Assembly (NCBI GenBank): GCA_002690925.1
Contig: NZGD01000270.1
Coordinates: 1-34,947, forward strand
From: Rhodopirellula sp.
Lineage (GTDB): Bacteria; Planctomycetota; Planctomycetia; Pirellulales; Pirellulaceae
Direction: 5' to 3'
Length of the DNA stretch: 34,947 bases
The stretch's first letter is position 1; each line of letters starts with the position of its first letter. Below the pieces are notes generated by a model that saw only the letters and a program-made list of their open reading frames with translations, searched no databases and had not been told where the DNA came from. Below, in pieces: positions 9,067 to 17,318 of this stretch. A program made the translations under genes and the position numbers.

Positions 9067-10584
9067 TCAAGCATGCGAGCCAGGCTGAGAGTTGTCGCTC
9101 ACCGAATCTACCTTCAATGCCTCGTTGGCTCTTGCTGCCACCAAGGCTTCGGCATCTCGTTTGATTCCTTTAAGCATCGTGGGAAACACAAAGCTATGAA
9201 GGGGCAGAACAGAATACCAATAGGCGAGTCCAAACAGACCACGCGGTCTGAATCTTGCCGTTTGGTTCACTCGGCAACGCCCACCGGGCATTGCATCAAC
9301 CTGAAATTCCAATTCAGCCACTCCAGGCAATTTCATCTCTGCGCGCAACCGCAACAACTCACCTGCGTGGTAACCACTGACCCTCCAAAAATCGACAGCC
9401 TCTCCGTATCTGAGTTCCGTAGGATGTCGTCTTCCGCGGCGAAGCCCGGGACCGCCGACAAACTTGTCCATCCATCCCCGCAGCGCCCACAACCAATCAG
9501 CTCCCCAATAACCATACTTTCCACCAATCCGACAGATCGCCTGAAATGCATCTACCGCTGAAGCGTTTACCTCAGTGGCCCGTTCATCGCGACAAAGAGT
9601 GCCGCCTGACCACGCGGGATCCCCGGGCATTTCCCCAGCGGTCGACCACCGCGTTTCGATCTCACCCGCAGCCAGCCTACCGAGAGCAGCATGGATGGCT
9701 GACTCGACACCCATCAACTCGCCCGGCATCAACTCGGATGCCAAGTCGTTACGGCAGACAGTACGATTCCTCAAACCTTCCGCCAAAGGTCGTGCAATAC
9801 TCGCATTCACAGGTGTCACCCACGAGATCCACCCGGAACTCAAACGCGGGGTGAGCACAGGAACCGGCATGATCAGCCGCTTTGACAACCCGTTGGCAGT
9901 CGCCATCACTTGCATCATCTTGCGATAAGTCAGGATATCGGATCCCCCAATATCAATCACACGGCCGACAGTCGCCGGCACTTCAAGACATTGGATCAGG
10001 TACCGCAACACGTCACGGATCGCAATCGGCTGCGTCTCGACCTTGACCCATTTTGGCGTGATCATGATCGGTAAACGATCAACCAGATAGCGAAGAATCT
10101 CAAACGACGCTGAACCAGATCCTATGATCATCGCCGCACGAAACACGGTTGCTGGAACCGGACTGGACTGCAGTATCTCCGCAACAGCACGGCGACTACG
10201 CAGGTGCTTACTTAGATCCGGGCCCATTTCCCCCAATCCTCCCAGATAGATAATGCGTTGACATCCGGAGCCAACCAACCCATCGAGGAAATTTCTGGCC
10301 AATTCACGATCGCGAGCATCATAATCGTCCCCCGCGCTGATCATGGCGTGCACAAGGTAATACGCAACATCCACTCCCGCCGCAGCTTCCTTAATTCGAT
10401 CCTGATCATCCAGTGAACCCTCGATGATCTTCAAATTGGGGTGCCCGTGATACCGAAAGTCGGCCATCTTCTCAGGACTGCGGACCAGGCAACGAACTTC
10501 CAAACCCTGCTCGATTAAACGGGGCACCAAACGTCCCCCCACGTACCCAGTTGCACCACACACAAGAACTTTTTGAACGCTCAC
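9067..10584 (-). CDS. SDR-family NAD(P)-binding protein with DUF2867-like C-terminal half
   Basis: The N-terminal half is an atypical short-chain dehydrogenase/NmrA-like Rossmann domain: VLVCGATGYVGGRLVPRLIE holds the GxxGxxG dinucleotide motif at the very start, and VAYYLVHAM and IIYLGGLG follow. The C-terminal half, from about residue 330, has the features of DUF2867 domains (FWRVSGYHAGELLRL, the RVNQTARFRPRGLFGLAYW block). The two-domain form is known in many bacteria and its substrate is unknown. The start chosen is GTG at 10584 (506 residues), with AAAAGG 8 bases upstream and the Rossmann strand beginning four residues in; the ORF to 10659 adds an unlikely leader. It lies downstream of the C45 gene on the same strand. 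Confidence 0.88.
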   Translation of the reverse strand: MSVQKVLVCGATGYVGGRLVPRLIEQGLEVRCLVRSPEKMADFRYHGHPNLKIIEGSLDDQDRIKEAAAGVDVAYYLVHAMISAGDDYDARDRELARNFLDGLVGSGCQRIIYLGGLGEMGPDLSKHLRSRRAVAEILQSSPVPATVFRAAMIIGSGSASFEILRYLVDRLPIMITPKWVKVETQPIAIRDVLRYLIQCLEVPATVGRVIDIGGSDILTYRKMMQVMATANGLSKRLIMPVPVLTPRLSSGWISWVTPVNASIARPLAEGLRNRTVCRNDLASELMPGELMGVESAIHAALGRLAAGEIETRWSTAGEMPGDPAWSGGTLCRDERATEVNASAVDAFQAICRIGGKYGYWGADWLWALRGWMDKFVGGPGLRRGRRHPTELRYGEAVDFWRVSGYHAGELLRLRAEMKLPGVAELEFQVDAMPGGRCRVNQTARFRPRGLFGLAYWYSVLPLHSFVFPTMLKGIKRDAEALVAARANEALKVDSVSDNSQPGSHA

Positions 10585-10955
10585 TACGATTACCTTTTCC
10601 GCCCCACGAGAGTTCGTCTTGGTACACCTCGACACCGACCATTGTGCCAGCTTGTCCACCAGGTCTCGAAAAACACGCCCCAGCGATCATGAACAGCCTG
10701 TTCTCAGGGCCGACACTAGGCGCCTCTCCGATTCGCAAACCGTTACCACCAAGACACTTAGGCATCATCTAACGGATCCGCACCGGATAACCCTACCGTG
10801 GACCAAAGTCATACCAAAGCTAAAAAGCAATCTTAGCCACAACCAAAATCTGCTTGATGGCCACCGCGTCTGCCATTGATCCCGCAGCAAGCTTTCATTC
10901 GCAAGCAAGAAAACAAACCCAAGCCAACAGGTGCGAACAGGGAAACGCACTCGTC
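10585..10955. other. Intergenic gap between SDR and C45 genes
   Basis: I see no gene, terminator or clear regulatory site in this 371-base stretch. It probably contains the SDR promoter. Confidence 0.3.
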
Positions 10956-12119
10956 TTAAACCGCAAACTCCTGCAACTTTGCTTGGCACGGGTTATCAAA
11001 TGCGACTCGAAGTTTTCTTTCCTTGGGCAACACCTGAGTGCATGCAGTCGTGGACCAATAATCACCATGCATGCACACACTGTTGCAAGAATCACCATGC
11101 GCATGCCCCGACATGATTTGCTGCATATCATCAAGCGACAGCGGAAGACGCCCAGTCACCGCGGCCTGGATAGACTCGGCACGTAAATCGGCAGACTCGT
11201 GAACCCGCCGTCCGCGCAGTAGCGTTGGCGCTCGATGGTCGTACTGTGCATCCGCCCCAATCTCCAAACCCACCATCGATCCACATTGCAGGCGGTTTGT
11301 ATGGAACACGAACCCATCTTCGGCAGCGCGTGGCTGGACGCGGCTATTAGACACTTCGAGTGAAGTGATATCGCCAGCAGCATCTGCCAACATCAACAAG
11401 CCACCACCTGCCCGCGGCTGCCCGGCGATGAGTTCAATGGCCTCGGTCACAGTCGTTGCTTCTGCGAGAACGCGAGCGATCAACATGGTAATCGTCGGAG
11501 CGGCAGAAAGACGATCAGTCACATAAGCGTAATTGCAGGTCACACCCAAGCCAGCTTCGTTCACACCATCCACCGCACCCAGGAGAGGCGAGAAGGTGAA
11601 TTCCACCGACTTCAGTTTTCCGGTTGGATTTGAACGCCGCACCACAAAAAATTGCTGAACCACAGGCACATGATCAAAATTGTGCATTACACGGGCGTCA
11701 CCAGTCTTCGAGGCTGGGCCCGTCACAGCGATCGCCGAACACCCCGCCTGTAGTCCATTTGGTTGCTCCCGACTGCTTCCAGTGAGATCACTCATTACCG
11801 CTTCCAACAAACAGCACAACGCAAGATTTGGTTGAGACAGCCCAGCTCCCTCACAGATTCCCACAAATCGCTGCTCAAATTCACCACCACCGGATCCGCT
11901 ATCAAACGCATTTTTCATGAAGCGGTGTGCCTTGCGTTCAGCTAACTGCCGAAACAGCCTCATCGGCATCCAACGTGGCTTCATCAGATGGAATGCCTCC
12001 AACTTTCCAATTTCCAACATCGCACGACGGATGTTCGTCTGCAAAGCCCGCCCCTGCTGGCGCCCCATCGCTCGAGCATCTCCAACACATTCAATCTCGG
12101 GCAAAGTGTCACTCATCAT
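10956..12119 (-). CDS. C45 family autoproteolytic acyltransferase/hydrolase (Ntn-hydrolase)
   Basis: The protein has 387 residues and matches peptidase family C45, the acyl-CoA:6-aminopenicillanate acyltransferase type. In that family self-cleavage exposes an N-terminal cysteine nucleophile that hydrolyses or transfers an acyl group from an amide. Visible signatures are the GDARAMGRQQG segment near residue 13, the cleavage-site region LQAGCSAIAVTG with the expected nucleophilic cysteine, MHNFDH shortly after, and GLGVTCNYAY. It ends with the common HGDSCNSVCMH stretch. The ATG pair at 12119 is preceded by GGAAAG at good spacing. There is no signal peptide, so it is probably cytosolic. It lies downstream of iorAB and a small ORF on the same strand; the substrate is unknown. 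Confidence 0.87.
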   Translation of the reverse strand: MMSDTLPEIECVGDARAMGRQQGRALQTNIRRAMLEIGKLEAFHLMKPRWMPMRLFRQLAERKAHRFMKNAFDSGSGGGEFEQRFVGICEGAGLSQPNLALCCLLEAVMSDLTGSSREQPNGLQAGCSAIAVTGPASKTGDARVMHNFDHVPVVQQFFVVRRSNPTGKLKSVEFTFSPLLGAVDGVNEAGLGVTCNYAYVTDRLSAAPTITMLIARVLAEATTVTEAIELIAGQPRAGGGLLMLADAAGDITSLEVSNSRVQPRAAEDGFVFHTNRLQCGSMVGLEIGADAQYDHRAPTLLRGRRVHESADLRAESIQAAVTGRLPLSLDDMQQIMSGHAHGDSCNSVCMHGDYWSTTACTQVLPKERKLRVAFDNPCQAKLQEFAV

Positions 12120-12177
12120 TTTCTTTCCATTTGAAACACTGCCTAAGGATCACGTGAAACCCTCACTTCTCAGCACT

Positions 12178-12384
12178 CTATTCTTGTATTTCTCGATCTC
12201 TTGAATTCTCTGTTAGCAGACTGCCGGCTTGTAAGTGAGCCCGTGTGAACTGCAAAACTTCGCAGACAGCAGTATTTTCACGATCCAAGATGTGGTTATC
12301 CATCGATTTGGCCGCAACGAAATCACCGCCCTTCTCCACTGGCACCTCATTCCTGAGACGCACCGCATGGCAGCAAGCCCCCAT
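12178..12384 (-). CDS. Small ORF downstream of iorB, unknown function
   Basis: This 68-residue ORF is not recognised. It begins 10 bases after the iorB stop, with a good Shine-Dalgarno sequence (TTGAGGGG, overlapping the iorB stop codon) about seven bases before GTG-ATG. Its composition is ordinary and soluble (MGACCHAVRLRNEV near the start, a Glu/Asp/Arg-rich end) and there is no membrane segment. The ribosome binding site and close spacing suggest translation as part of the iorA-iorB transcript. It could still be a chance ORF, since no domain supports it. Confidence 0.4.
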   Translation of the reverse strand: MGACCHAVRLRNEVPVEKGGDFVAAKSMDNHILDRENTAVCEVLQFTRAHLQAGSLLTENSRDREIQE

Positions 12385-12394
12385 CACCAGCCCC

Positions 12395-14680
12395 TCAAGA
12401 CCAACTCAAATCGTGATCCGCCAACGGCAATGATCGAATTCGCTTTCCAGTAGCGGCGAAGATCGCGTTACACAAAGCGGGTGCAAATGACGGCACCGGG
12501 GTCTCTCCAACACCTGCGGGTGGTGCATCAGACTTCACCAACTCTGTGACGATCTCACGCGGCGAGTCCTTCATCGTCGCAATGCGATAATTATCGAAGT
12601 TGGATTGATCCACGCGTCCGTCCCTGAACGTAACTTTGCCGTACAAGGCAATCGTCGCAGCCATACTCGCAGCACCCTCAACTTGTGCCAACACCCGATC
12701 TGGACTGACAATCACTCCCGCATCTAATACGGTCCAAACTTTTGGAATCTGAAGATTGCCATCTTTATCGACGACAACCTCAACCACATGCCCTGTGTAC
12801 CCTAGGAAGGATCGGCAACACGCGATGCCTAGTCCACGTCCTTGCGGAAGCTCAAGTCTGCGTTCCCACTTTGCCAATTCAGCTGCACGCTGGGTGACGT
12901 GCTTTAAACGCCCAATGTCATAGGGATACTCTTCTGCCGAAGCACCACGATTGGATAATCCGGCTGCTTTCAGATCCAACAGCCGGTCTTCCCCCAGTAG
13001 CTTCAATAGATAGTCAAGTGGATCATTCCCCGCGCGGTGCGCCAATTCATCAGCAAAAGAACTAACCGCAAAGTTATGAGGTATGTGGTTAACAGATCTC
13101 AACCAACCAATCCGAGTGTGGGCTTTCGCTTTTCCGCTCTCCACGCGGATATTTGGGATATCGTAAGGCAAATCCTGTAGGCCCATCTCAATTTCAAAGC
13201 CCGCTGCCTCGTCAGCCCCGTCACTGAACAAAGAAGAGATTGAAGGAAACGCGGCTCGCTGCAACCAGCCGCTCGGCATACCGTCTTTGTGCAACGACGC
13301 TTCAACATGAACATGTGACATCGTGTGATAATAATCGTGCTGCAGATCATCTTCACGGGTCCACGTGACATGCACGGGGCGTTGAAGGTCTCTGGACAAC
13401 AAAGCTGCTTCCACGCAGTAATCGGGTTTACTTTTACGACCGAAACCCGATCCAAGCAACGTGACATGAACCACCACCTCGTTTTCAGGGATTCCCAAAG
13501 CCGCACCCACCGCTTGCTGAACCGCCTGCGGGTTTTGTGTTGCTGCTTTCAAAACACAGGAAACAATTTTTCCGGCGTCGACTCTGACATCGGCTACGGC
13601 ACATGGCGTCTCCATGGGTGCATGAGAAAGATGCGGCACGCTGTAATCCGCTTGATACAGCGTCTCTGATTTGGCAATCACACTCTTTGCGTCACCGGTA
13701 TCCCGCCACACTTTTCCCGGTTTGTTGGCTGCATCGGCAAGTTGGCCAGCAAACACATCAGTGTCATAGTTGGCATTCGGGCCATCTTCCCATTTAATTC
13801 TCAACAAATCACGTCCCTGCCAAGCAGCCCACGTATTGTTAGCACAAACGGCAACGCCGCCGAGTGGCTGAAAGACGGGGGCTCCTTGGTACCCCTCGAT
13901 TTCAATCACTGCCTGAACCCCGGCGAGCTTTCGCGTCTCTGTCGAATCGAGACTCGCTACTTTGCCGCCAACAACGGGCGGACGTGCAATGACGGCATAA
14001 AGCTGATTCTCCATACGGGCATCGATGCCATAAACCGCTTTCCCCGTCAAAATCGCGTCCAGATCAGTGATGGGCGCATCTTTACCAATGTACCGCCAAT
14101 CGCTTGCAGGCTTCATCCGCAATTCATCGGGCTTTGGAACTTTGAGCTCACCGGCAGCCTCTACCAATTCGCCATACGGCAAGCTTCGACCACTGGCAGC
14201 ATGCACCACCCGATGGTTCCTTCCACGACATGTCTCTGGTGCGACATTCCACGTCACAGCCGCCGCCTGTTCAAGCATTGTCCGCGCGGTGGCTCCGGCC
14301 ACACGCATTCGCTTAAAAAAGTGCCGGACACTATTCGAGCCATCTGTGTTTTGTGAACCAAGTCGCTTATCCCCCACCGCCTGCTGGATCACCACCTTCC
14401 CCCAGTCCGCCTCCAATTCATCCGCAACAATCCGTGGAAGTCCTGTTCGAATTCCTGTCCCCATTTCACTACGATGTGCGAGAATGGTAACCACTCCATC
14501 GGCTGCTATTGAAACGAACAGATCCGGTTCAAACGCTTCAACATCACTTTCCACAGCCGCGGCTACCTCAACATCCTGCGCATTTGACAAGCGGGCCATC
14601 AAAACCAATGAACCACTCGACACGCTGGATAGAAATCCTCTGCGACAGAATAAATTTTCTACTCGTTTCGGTTGACTCAT
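12395..14680 (-). CDS. Molybdopterin-binding subunit of an isoquinoline 1-oxidoreductase/aldehyde dehydrogenase-type enzyme
   Basis: This is the large subunit of a two-subunit molybdenum hydroxylase of the IorB branch of the xanthine oxidase family. It binds molybdopterin and hydroxylates a heterocycle or aldehyde, passing electrons to IorA. The N-terminus has a twin-arginine-like CRRGFLSS segment before a weakly hydrophobic stretch, suggesting Tat export of the folded complex. Diagnostic stretches are EMGTGIRTGLPRIVADELEA, SQNTDGSNSVRHFF, GSGFGRKSKPDY (cofactor loop) and, near the C-terminus, GVGETPVPSFAPALCNAIF, which holds the catalytic glutamate. The ATG at 14680 overlaps the iorA stop by one base, which fixes the start and shows translational coupling. 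It has 761 residues, slightly long but normal. The substrate is unknown. Confidence 0.94.
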   Translation of the reverse strand: MSQPKRVENLFCRRGFLSSVSSGSLVLMARLSNAQDVEVAAAVESDVEAFEPDLFVSIAADGVVTILAHRSEMGTGIRTGLPRIVADELEADWGKVVIQQAVGDKRLGSQNTDGSNSVRHFFKRMRVAGATARTMLEQAAAVTWNVAPETCRGRNHRVVHAASGRSLPYGELVEAAGELKVPKPDELRMKPASDWRYIGKDAPITDLDAILTGKAVYGIDARMENQLYAVIARPPVVGGKVASLDSTETRKLAGVQAVIEIEGYQGAPVFQPLGGVAVCANNTWAAWQGRDLLRIKWEDGPNANYDTDVFAGQLADAANKPGKVWRDTGDAKSVIAKSETLYQADYSVPHLSHAPMETPCAVADVRVDAGKIVSCVLKAATQNPQAVQQAVGAALGIPENEVVVHVTLLGSGFGRKSKPDYCVEAALLSRDLQRPVHVTWTREDDLQHDYYHTMSHVHVEASLHKDGMPSGWLQRAAFPSISSLFSDGADEAAGFEIEMGLQDLPYDIPNIRVESGKAKAHTRIGWLRSVNHIPHNFAVSSFADELAHRAGNDPLDYLLKLLGEDRLLDLKAAGLSNRGASAEEYPYDIGRLKHVTQRAAELAKWERRLELPQGRGLGIACCRSFLGYTGHVVEVVVDKDGNLQIPKVWTVLDAGVIVSPDRVLAQVEGAASMAATIALYGKVTFRDGRVDQSNFDNYRIATMKDSPREIVTELVKSDAPPAGVGETPVPSFAPALCNAIFAATGKRIRSLPLADHDLSWS

Positions 14681-15138
14681 CAGTTTTGCAACTCCTTTGC
14701 AGCAGTCTTGATCGCGGCTCGTATACGAGGATAAGTACCACATCTGCAGATGTTCCACATCTCGTTATCAATATCCTCGTCCGTCGGATCATGGTTGGTT
14801 TTCAACAGAGCCGCGGCCATCATCATTTGTCCCACCTGACAATAGCCACATTGCGGGACGCCGTGCTCGCGCCAAGCATTCTGGACAGGGTGCATCCCAT
14901 CATTGGACAACCCCTCGATCGTGGTCACCATACTGTCGCCCACCTCACCCACCGTCGTTACACACGACTGAACGGCATCACCGTCAAGATGCACCGTGCA
15001 TACCCCGCACTCAGAGACTCCGCAGCCGTATTTCGTCCCTGTTAAACCCAGTTGATCTCGCAGGATCCAAAGCAGCGGCGTATCGCTTGACACCTCGCCT
15101 AGATCCCTTCTCTGTCCATTCACATTGATGATCGCCAT
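14680..15138 (-). CDS. [2Fe-2S] small subunit of the molybdenum hydroxylase (IorA type)
   Basis: This 152-residue protein carries two [2Fe-2S] clusters that move electrons from the molybdenum centre. The plant-type cluster is held by the C-x4-C-x2-C block GCGVSECGVC and a further cysteine about 20 residues later. The second cluster is bound by the helical motifs PQCGYCQVGQ and NICRCGTYPRIR. The ATG at 15138 has a strong AGGAGG upstream, somewhat far at 11 bases. No FAD-binding medium subunit is present, as is usual for IorAB enzymes, which pass electrons to a membrane cytochrome rather than to NAD. It is the first gene of the operon iorA-iorB. Confidence 0.95.
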   Translation of the reverse strand: MAIINVNGQRRDLGEVSSDTPLLWILRDQLGLTGTKYGCGVSECGVCTVHLDGDAVQSCVTTVGEVGDSMVTTIEGLSNDGMHPVQNAWREHGVPQCGYCQVGQMMMAAALLKTNHDPTDEDIDNEMWNICRCGTYPRIRAAIKTAAKELQN

Positions 15139-15356
15139 GCCCCCAAAACCTCCTAAGACACTTCCAAATGGTCATTCACGCTACAAGCCAGATAACGTCT
15201 CAAATTACCATAAATCAATTCACATTTGACCCCAATGCAGGAAAGTGAGTCATGCAAAATGGCTGGAAAGTACGCGTTTTTTCACAGGGCGTTCAGTCAG
15301 CATTTCTGATTCATGTGATACCCCCGTTTCCAAGTTTTCTTTGATTCGCACGCTGA

Positions 15357-16049
15357 TCAGGTTCCTCTCCGAAGCTTTCGATATTCCGCGGGCGTATCGA
15401 TATCCGGCAATCTTGCATCAGCCGGGAAGTTGACATAGCGTTTTGGTAATTGTGCAACCAACCGATTCAAGCCCTCCTCATCCCCGAGTCCCGCAATCTG
15501 CCTGGTTGCCTCCCACGAAAACAGTGACGGATGGCCCGCCCGGCCCCCAAACCTTGGAAGAACAAGGGGAAGCGGCGTGGTACCCTTATCAGCCGCAGCA
15601 AGTAACCCTTGGTAAAAATCCAATAAAGGCTCAATCAAATCATGTGAGATGCTCGGAACATCAGCTGGAGTTAAGAAACACGGCTCATGGTCGGATGGTG
15701 CCAGTGTTTCACCAAGCCATTCGAGCCCAACGAGCAAAGACTCTTTCATGTCTTGTGGATCTCGATACGGCGTAACGACGCTTACGGGCCATTTCTCACA
15801 AGCTCGCCGTAGACTTACATCACTTCCTCGCACAACGATAACAACGTGGTCTACCGAACTTTCAGTCCAGGTCCTCAGCACCTGATCAATCACGGTGTTC
15901 CCTGCCCAGGGAAGCAACAGTTTTGGCTCACCCATACGCCGACTTCTTCCAGCAGCGGGCAGAATCGCGTACGATCGCGGAGATTCTAGGGGCAAAACAG
16001 TTTCCAGTGGGAGAGTATCAGTCTGATGACATTTGATGTCGTCCAACAT
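15357..16049 (-). CDS. MobA/MocA-like nucleotidyltransferase (molybdenum cofactor maturation)
   Basis: The core is an NTP-transferase domain of the MobA/MocA type: YAILPAAGRSRRMGEPKLLLPW is the G-x-S-x-RMG nucleotide-binding loop plus the conserved lysine, and CFLTPADVPSI provides the metal-binding aspartate. Family members transfer CMP or GMP to molybdopterin to make the dinucleotide cofactor used by xanthine-oxidase-type enzymes, which fits the iorAB genes next door and the divergent xdhC-like gene. The start is uncertain. ATG at 16049 would overlap the divergent xdhC start by 24 bases; a TTG at 15995, preceded by GGAAAC, would give a protein starting ten residues before YAIL and may be the real one. 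The longer ORF to 16247 is antisense to the xdhC-like gene and is not used. Confidence 0.85.
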   Translation of the reverse strand: MLDDIKCHQTDTLPLETVLPLESPRSYAILPAAGRSRRMGEPKLLLPWAGNTVIDQVLRTWTESSVDHVVIVVRGSDVSLRRACEKWPVSVVTPYRDPQDMKESLLVGLEWLGETLAPSDHEPCFLTPADVPSISHDLIEPLLDFYQGLLAAADKGTTPLPLVLPRFGGRAGHPSLFSWEATRQIAGLGDEEGLNRLVAQLPKRYVNFPADARLPDIDTPAEYRKLRRGT

Positions 16050-16853
16050 AGCCGAAAACTCAACAAGCTGATCGAGCTTGACACCCCGTTTGTCACGGTA
16101 ACCCTCCTGGACATTCGAGGAAGTGCCCCCCAAATCAATGGGGCTAAAGCTTTGATCACTGCCAGTGGACTTGAGTGGGGTACTGTTGGAGGAGGGAAAA
16201 TTGAAGCCACAGCTATCGAGTTCGCACAAGAGGCTCTCAGAACACATCGCGGGACCACATGCGAGTTAGTCACATGGAATTTGCAAACCGACATTGGCAT
16301 GACGTGTGGCGGGGAAGTTAAACTTTTCTTCGAAATCCACAATAAGGGTGAGTGGAACATTGCTGTATTTGGCGCCGGACACGTGGCTCAAGTTCTGATC
16401 CCGATGTTGGTTAAGCTACACTGCCGCGTCACGTGCATCGATTCACGGCACGAGTGGATCTCGAAACTCGCTGATCACCCGAAACTGACGAAGGTTACCC
16501 AAAGTGATCCATCGAGCCACGTCACACAGTTCCCCCCAAATACATTCTTCGTCCTCATCAGTAAGGGTCATGCTACTGATCTGCCTGTTCTCGCAGAGAT
16601 ACTGTCCACTCGAGAAGCACCTTACATAGGAGTCATTGGAAGTGATCAAAAAGCCAAGGTGTTGAAACGTGAACTCACCGCTGCTGGCATATCAACCGAA
16701 AAGCAGCAAGGTTTTGTCTGCCCGATTGGACTTCCGATAGGCAACAATACCCCGGCCGAAATTTCGTTCAGTATCATCGCGCAACTGATTCAACGCCGGG
16801 ACGATGCCGGTGTTTTAGACCATAAGTCCAAGTCGTTTAAGGCGAAAAATTAG
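16026..16853 (+). CDS. XdhC family protein (molybdenum cofactor insertion)
   Basis: This 275-residue protein has the two XdhC domains: an N-terminal part with VTLLDIRGSAPQINGAKALI and WGTVGGGKIEA, and a C-terminal Rossmann-like part opening with IAVFGAGHVAQVL and containing YIGVIGSDQKA and CPIGLPIGNNTPAEISFSI. XdhC proteins bind the molybdenum cofactor, help its sulfuration and deliver it to xanthine-dehydrogenase-type enzymes. The gene is divergent from the MocA-like gene and the iorAB operon, its likely client. The ATG follows GGGAGAG, 11 bases away. Family confidence is high; the partnership with IorAB is inferred from the neighbourhood. Confidence 0.93.
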   Translation: MTFDVVQHSRKLNKLIELDTPFVTVTLLDIRGSAPQINGAKALITASGLEWGTVGGGKIEATAIEFAQEALRTHRGTTCELVTWNLQTDIGMTCGGEVKLFFEIHNKGEWNIAVFGAGHVAQVLIPMLVKLHCRVTCIDSRHEWISKLADHPKLTKVTQSDPSSHVTQFPPNTFFVLISKGHATDLPVLAEILSTREAPYIGVIGSDQKAKVLKRELTAAGISTEKQQGFVCPIGLPIGNNTPAEISFSIIAQLIQRRDDAGVLDHKSKSFKAKN

Positions 16854-16949
16854 AAGCTTGGTTGCCGCATAACCTCTGGCATTCAACACAAGAACGGTCT
16901 ACTGAATCGATTCTTAAGTAACCTTCTCTTCTTGCCCCACCTTCCTGCA

Positions 16950-17318
16950 ATGAATCCCGTACCCCATACCGTCATCACCAACGACAATCGGCCATTGAAG
17001 ATTGTCGCAAGTGGAATTCTTGACCATTGCTCGCCCCAAGACGAAGACACAGCCATTCCGCAGAGACAAATTGATCTATGCCACCAGTGGCTCAGCAGAG
17101 CTACCCTTAAAAGTCCACCACAATTCAACAGTTTTTGGGTCAAGCATGTGGTCGAAAATTGGGCCGGCCAGGAAATTTCCAATGGAGCCTTAATCGTTGC
17201 AGCATTCGAGGCTGGTTTTGAAATCGCGAAACCCAAGGATGAGGCGGGGCCGAGCGTAAGCATCGGCCTGGACTCCACTGATCTTCGCGAATTTGATTGT
17301 GGATGCGGGCACCCCTAA
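16950..17318 (+). CDS. Small hypothetical protein with 'KHVVE...SNGA' block
   Basis: I cannot name this 122-residue soluble protein. The central part (SFWVKHVVENWAGQEISNGA followed by AAFEAGF) looks like a conserved core that I associate with small uncharacterised proteins, but I cannot verify that. The C-terminus is a short acidic run ending DCGCGHP. A TTG six codons upstream (16932) is an alternative start; neither start has a visible ribosome binding site. It lies about 100 bases after the xdhC-like gene on the same strand. It reads like a real gene because the core is well structured and long for chance. Confidence 0.6.
   Translation: MNPVPHTVITNDNRPLKIVASGILDHCSPQDEDTAIPQRQIDLCHQWLSRATLKSPPQFNSFWVKHVVENWAGQEISNGALIVAAFEAGFEIAKPKDEAGPSVSIGLDSTDLREFDCGCGHP

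Noticed and set aside
13742..14675. Two overlapping plus-strand ORFs of over 200 codons inside iorB
   Set aside because: They are frame shadows of a GC-rich coding sequence; the translations have no domains.
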